Source: RPQJ01 sp035691185 (GTDB lineage Bacteria > Pseudomonadota > Gammaproteobacteria > Steroidobacterales > Steroidobacteraceae). From it: DNA of 9,377 nucleotides. The position numbers were made by a program, and so were the translations under genes. Position 1 is the stretch's first letter, and every line of letters starts with the position of its first letter. A model generated the notes under the pieces. The model made no database searches. It had not been told where the DNA came from and was given only the letters and a program-made list of their open reading frames with translations. Location: NCBI GenBank assembly GCA_035691185.1, contig DASSJN010000064.1:1-9377 (forward strand). The letters are read 5' to 3'. Below, piece by piece: positions 6,746 through 9,377 of this stretch.

Positions 6746-7600
6746 ATGAACCACGGACGATGCCTCTGCGGCAGCGTGCAGTACGAAGTCGACGGCGCGT
6801 TCTTCGCGGTCGTGAACTGTCACTGTTCCATGTGCCGCAAGCACCACGGCACGCCGTACGTGACCTGGGCCGTGGTCCCGAGCGCGAATTACCGGCTCAC
6901 GGCCGGGGCCGACTCGATCGAGCGCTACGAGTCCTCGCCGGGGACCCATCGTTCGTTCTGCCGGCGCTGCGGTTCCGTGACGCCCGAGACGACGCCGAGC
7001 GGCGAGCACGTCGTCGTGCCCGCCGGCAACCTCGACGGCGAACTGCCGCGGCCGGAGCTGCACATGTTCGTGAAATACAAGGCACCGTGGTACGTCATCG
7101 CGGACGCACTGCCGCAGCACGACGAGTGGCCGCCGGAATACGGCATGCAACCCGTCCCTCGCGAGCCTGTCCCCGCGGAGGATGCGCCGGGCGTGGGTGG
7201 GAGTTGCCTGTGCGGCGCCGTTGCCTACGCGATCGACGCCGCGCCGCTGCGCTTCATGTACTGCCACTGTTCGCGCTGTCGCCTCGCGCGCAGCGCCGCG
7301 CACGCCTCGAACCTGTTCTACCCGCTCGCGGGGTTGCGCTGGTTACGGGGCGAGGACCTCGTCGTCGAATACGCGCTGCCGGGCGCGCAGCACTTCGGCG
7401 TTGCGTTCTGCCGCCGATGCGGCAGTGGCCTGCCGCGACCGTCCCCCGCCCGCAACGTCGTCCTGGTGCCGGCAGGCTCGCTCGACGCCGATCCGGGCAT
7501 GCGCGCCGAGGCGCACATCTTCGTCGAATCGCGCGCGGCCTGGGACGTGATCGGCGCGGATGGCATCCCGCAATTCGCGGGGCTGCCGCCCAGCCGCTAG
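6746..7600 (+). CDS. Tandem GFA-domain zinc protein (two glutathione-dependent formaldehyde-activating enzyme-like domains)
   Basis: This 284-aa protein is made of two consecutive GFA domains. Domain 1 has GRCLCGSV (C6, C8), NCHCSMC (C25, C27, C30) and SFCRRCGS (C72, C75). Domain 2 repeats the order with GSCLCGAV (C154, C156), YCHCSRC (C173, C175, C178) and AFCRRCGSG (C222, C225). Each set of seven cysteines matches the structural and catalytic zinc ligands of the family, whose founding member Gfa binds glutathione and promotes S-hydroxymethylglutathione formation. Most GFA proteins are single-domain and of unknown function, so formaldehyde activity should not be assumed. ATG 6746 has GGGAG with 6-nt spacing. 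The following GST gene begins 14 nt after the stop, suggesting an operon. Both domains end with matching segments (HMFVKYKAPW and HIFVESRAAW), indicating an internal duplication. Confidence 0.92.
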   Translation: MNHGRCLCGSVQYEVDGAFFAVVNCHCSMCRKHHGTPYVTWAVVPSANYRLTAGADSIERYESSPGTHRSFCRRCGSVTPETTPSGEHVVVPAGNLDGELPRPELHMFVKYKAPWYVIADALPQHDEWPPEYGMQPVPREPVPAEDAPGVGGSCLCGAVAYAIDAAPLRFMYCHCSRCRLARSAAHASNLFYPLAGLRWLRGEDLVVEYALPGAQHFGVAFCRRCGSGLPRPSPARNVVLVPAGSLDADPGMRAEAHIFVESRAAWDVIGADGIPQFAGLPPSR

Positions 7601-7614
7601 CGCGGGTTCCGGCG

Positions 7615-8571
7615 ATGCGACTGCGCGATGCACGCACGCTGCACGGCATCCTGCTCTACCTGCTGCCGGTCGTGGTCGCACTCGCCGGCTGGGGTGTCGG
7701 CGCCGCCGCGGCGGTCGCGGTCGGCGCCGCCCTGCTCGGCCTGGGCGTCCGGCTGTTCGTGTCGCTGCGGGCGATGCGTCGGCCACCGATGACGTTGCGG
7801 CTGCACACGATCACGTTCTCGCACTATTCGGAAAAAGCCCGCTGGTGCCTCGACCGGCTCGGCATCGAGTACGAGGAGGTGCCGAACGTCGGCATCGTGG
7901 GCGTGCTGCTGACCGGGCGCACGGTGCCGTGGCTCGAGGTGCCTCCGGGTCTCACCTGCATCGGCGACTCGCCGCGCATCCTGCGCTATCTCTGGGGCGA
8001 GTACGCCGGGCGCCTGCCCGGGGAACGCACGTGGTTCCTCGAGCCGACGCCGGCCGCGCTCGACCTCGAGGCCCGTTTCGACCGCAGGCTCGGCAACGAC
8101 GTACGCGTCTGGGTGTACGCGCAGGTGCTGCGCGATCGTGCCCTCACGCTGCGTTCGTGGGGCATCCAGGAAACCGCGATCCCCGCCTGGCAGCGCGCGC
8201 TGCTCGCCGCGGGCGTCCCCGTGCTGCGATTCGCGGTGAAGCGCATGCTCGGTGTCACGCCGGCACGGGCGCAACGCGCACTCGAGCGGATGCACGAGGC
8301 GTTCGACGACGTGGACCGGCTGCTGGCCGACGGCCGGCCGCACCTGACCGGCGCGACGCTCACTTTCGCCGACATCGCCTTCGCGAGCCTCGGCGCGCTC
8401 GCGGTGCTGCCGCCCGAGTATCCGGGCGGAGCGCTGCGCGGCCGTCGCCTGCTGCTGGAGGACCTCCCGGACACGGCGTGGCGCGCCGAAGTCGAGCGCT
8501 TACGCGCGCGCCCGGCCGGACGCTACATCCTCGAGCTCTATCGCAACGAGCGGAACGTCCGCCTCACCTGA
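7615..8571 (+). CDS. Glutathione S-transferase family protein with N-terminal membrane segment
   Basis: At 318 aa it is longer than a usual soluble GST (about 200-260 aa). Residues about 10-50 are hydrophobic (ILLYLLPVVVALAG, then a second Ala/Val/Leu-rich run), which predicts one hairpin or two membrane passes. The thioredoxin-like GST N-domain starts at M59. Its active-site region is FSHYSEKARWCLDRLG (68-83), followed by the cis-proline TVPWLEVP and the gamma-glutamyl-binding DSPRILRYL. The helical C-domain follows, with LTGATLTFADIAFASL as the conserved N-capping/hydrophobic-staple region. The substrate is unknown. ATG 7789 (M59) would give a soluble 260-aa GST, but neither start has a good Shine-Dalgarno. 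The upstream segment has a convincing membrane profile and follows the GFA stop by 14 nt, so the longer form is annotated. The stop lies inside a hairpin shared with a convergent gene. Confidence 0.87.
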   Translation: MRLRDARTLHGILLYLLPVVVALAGWGVGAAAAVAVGAALLGLGVRLFVSLRAMRRPPMTLRLHTITFSHYSEKARWCLDRLGIEYEEVPNVGIVGVLLTGRTVPWLEVPPGLTCIGDSPRILRYLWGEYAGRLPGERTWFLEPTPAALDLEARFDRRLGNDVRVWVYAQVLRDRALTLRSWGIQETAIPAWQRALLAAGVPVLRFAVKRMLGVTPARAQRALERMHEAFDDVDRLLADGRPHLTGATLTFADIAFASLGALAVLPPEYPGGALRGRRLLLEDLPDTAWRAEVERLRARPAGRYILELYRNERNVRLT

Positions 8572-8587
8572 GCGAGCGATCGCTCAG
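8568..8587. terminator. Bidirectional hairpin spanning both stop codons of convergent genes
   Basis: The arms CTGAGCGA (8568-8575) and TCGCTCAG (8580-8587) pair perfectly over 8 bp around the loop GCGA, a GNRA tetraloop on the plus strand. The TGA of the GST gene (8569-8571) pairs directly with the TCA that is the minus-strand stop of the small gene (8584-8586). The stem is GC-rich, but no T-tract follows in either direction, so it may be a weak terminator or a 3'-end stabilising structure. Confidence 0.55.
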
Positions 8588-8799
8588 TCCTCCGGCTCGT
8601 TCTCCTCGGCACTCCAGCGCTTGCGGTGTTCGAGTTCGGCGGCGGCACGCACGCCCGCATGCCGGTTGGACAGGAGCAGCGTCGACGGATCGCAGACGCG
8701 CGCGCGGATCACGCCGAGGTCGACGGCGGCATCGAAGAGGCTCGGATACCAGCGGTGCCACTCCGGGAAGATCGCGTCCACGCGCTCGCGCAAGGTCAT
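8584..8799 (-). CDS. Small uncharacterised protein (71 aa)
   Basis: I do not recognise this family. The protein begins MTLRERVDAIFPEWHRWYPS and is rich in aromatic residues early (F11, W14, W17, Y18). It then has DLGVIRARVCDPSTLLLSNR and a helix with ELEHRKRW, ending in an acidic tail (EENEPED). It looks soluble, with no signal peptide or membrane segment. The ATG at 8799 has no clear Shine-Dalgarno. It lies 39 nt downstream of the peptidase-like gene on the same strand, so the two may share a transcript, and it converges on the GST gene with stops 12 nt apart. Support for being real: a normal start, a stop placed in a shared hairpin, compact packing with no large gap left, and no better plus-strand candidate over the same bases. 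Confidence 0.6.
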   Translation of the reverse strand: MTLRERVDAIFPEWHRWYPSLFDAAVDLGVIRARVCDPSTLLLSNRHAGVRAAAELEHRKRWSAEENEPED

Positions 8800-8838
8800 G
8801 GCGGCAGTGTAAACCGGGCCGCGGCGACGGTCAGCGTG

Positions 8839-9377
8839 TCAACGGACACCGAGCTGCGCACACGCAGCGGGCTCCGGCGCAGCGGCGCTCGCCGCGCGGG
8901 CCTCGATCTCGCCCGCCGTGCGCACGAGCGCCGGGCGCAACGGGTCGTCCGGGGCGAGCCGGGCGGCCCCGGTCGCGAGTACGTCGCGCGCGGCCGTGAG
9001 GCAGCCGAGCCGGCTCAGCGCTTCCGCGCGGTTGTTCAGCGCCGCGGCCGAACCCGCGTCGAGACTCAGCACCGCAGCGTAGCCGCGCTCCGCCTCGCTC
9101 CAGCGCCCTCGGGCCGCGTCGACGTTGGCGAGGCCTAGACGCGGCAACGGTTCGTTGGGCCAGTGCGCCGTGGCGGCCGCGTAGGCGTCGCGCGCGGCGT
9201 CGAGTCGACCGACGGCTTCCAAGGCAGCCGCCGCCTGCATGTAACGCGCGAGGTCGGGCCGGCTCGGCAGCTGTCCGGGGACCAGCGTGACGATGGCCCA
9301 GCGGTCCGCGCGGCGCCACGTCGCGTCGAACACGGCGGCGCGGATTTCGAGTCGCTCGGTGGTGCCGGAGCGCAGCA
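8839..9377 (-). CDS. TPR-containing C-terminal part of a PA2778-like cysteine peptidase (5' truncated by window)
   Basis: The frame is open to the window edge; 178 residues are visible and the N-terminus lies outside. The stretch TTERLEIRAA, then FDATWRRADRWAIVTLVPGQLPS, matches the junction after the papain-like C39-type domain in PA2778-family cysteine peptidases. About three tetratricopeptide repeats follow: ALEAVGRLDAARDAYAAATA, then GLANVDAARGRWSEAERGYA, and ALNNRAEALSRLGCLTAARD. The last segment is an Ala-rich tail (PAACAQLGVR). The catalytic Cys and His would lie upstream and cannot be checked here, so assignment rests on the junction and the TPRs. A plain TPR protein is the alternative. 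A GTG at 9333 is internal, since homologous sequence continues upstream. The small gene at 8584-8799 follows after 39 nt. Confidence 0.72.
   Translation of the reverse strand, partial: LRSGTTERLEIRAAVFDATWRRADRWAIVTLVPGQLPSRPDLARYMQAAAALEAVGRLDAARDAYAAATAHWPNEPLPRLGLANVDAARGRWSEAERGYAAVLSLDAGSAAALNNRAEALSRLGCLTAARDVLATGAARLAPDDPLRPALVRTAGEIEARAASAAAPEPAACAQLGVR

Noticed and set aside
8576..8583. GCGATCGC octamer resembling the cyanobacterial HIP1 repeat
   Set aside because: It was noticed only as part of the hairpin stem and loop, the gene content is not cyanobacterial, and it is explained by the terminator-like structure.
8626..9138. Plus-strand open frame (170 codons) over the small gene and the TPR region
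   Set aside because: It has no recognisable domain, is rich in Arg and Glu from antisense codons, and conflicts with TPR repeats on the other strand.

Overview
High-GC bacterial chromosome segment with tightly packed genes on both strands. Ordinary housekeeping and accessory genes dominate. No RNA genes, CRISPR arrays, insertion sequences or phage genes are visible. The base composition and the gene set (CrgA-type LysR, NnrU, pirin/DoxX, tandem GFA, PA2778-like peptidase) suggest a proteobacterium, probably a high-GC gammaproteobacterium. This placement is an inference and not proven from the window.

Layout. (1) 1-1165, plus strand: the C-terminal part of a LysR regulator, cut by the window edge, followed 13 nt later by an NnrU-family membrane protein. 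(2) 1285-3916, plus strand: an exported M20 metallopeptidase, then a membrane-anchored alpha/beta hydrolase whose nucleophile serine is replaced by glycine. (3) 3910-5689, minus strand: a DoxX-family membrane protein, a pirin that appears to start at a non-canonical ACG behind a near-perfect Shine-Dalgarno, and a 92-aa orphan HicA-like protein that converges on and overlaps the hydrolase. (4) 5690-5804: an AT-rich divergent control region with several inverted repeats. (5) 5805-8571, plus strand: a YhaJ-like LysR regulator, a double-domain GFA protein and a glutathione S-transferase with an N-terminal membrane anchor. (6) 8584-9377, minus strand: the TPR-containing C-terminal part of a PA2778-like cysteine peptidase, then a small unknown protein that converges on the GST.

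How it fits together. The most coherent unit is the divergent block at 4332-8571. A YhaJ-like LysR regulator faces doxX and pirin across a shared operator region and is followed by two genes from glutathione-linked families. The reading offered here is an inducible response to quinones or other electrophiles, with DoxX and pirin acting on redox or quinone chemistry and GFA and GST on adducts. The parts are well supported by sequence; the joint function is inference. Both convergent junctions carry short hairpins with GNRA loops lying over the stop codons.
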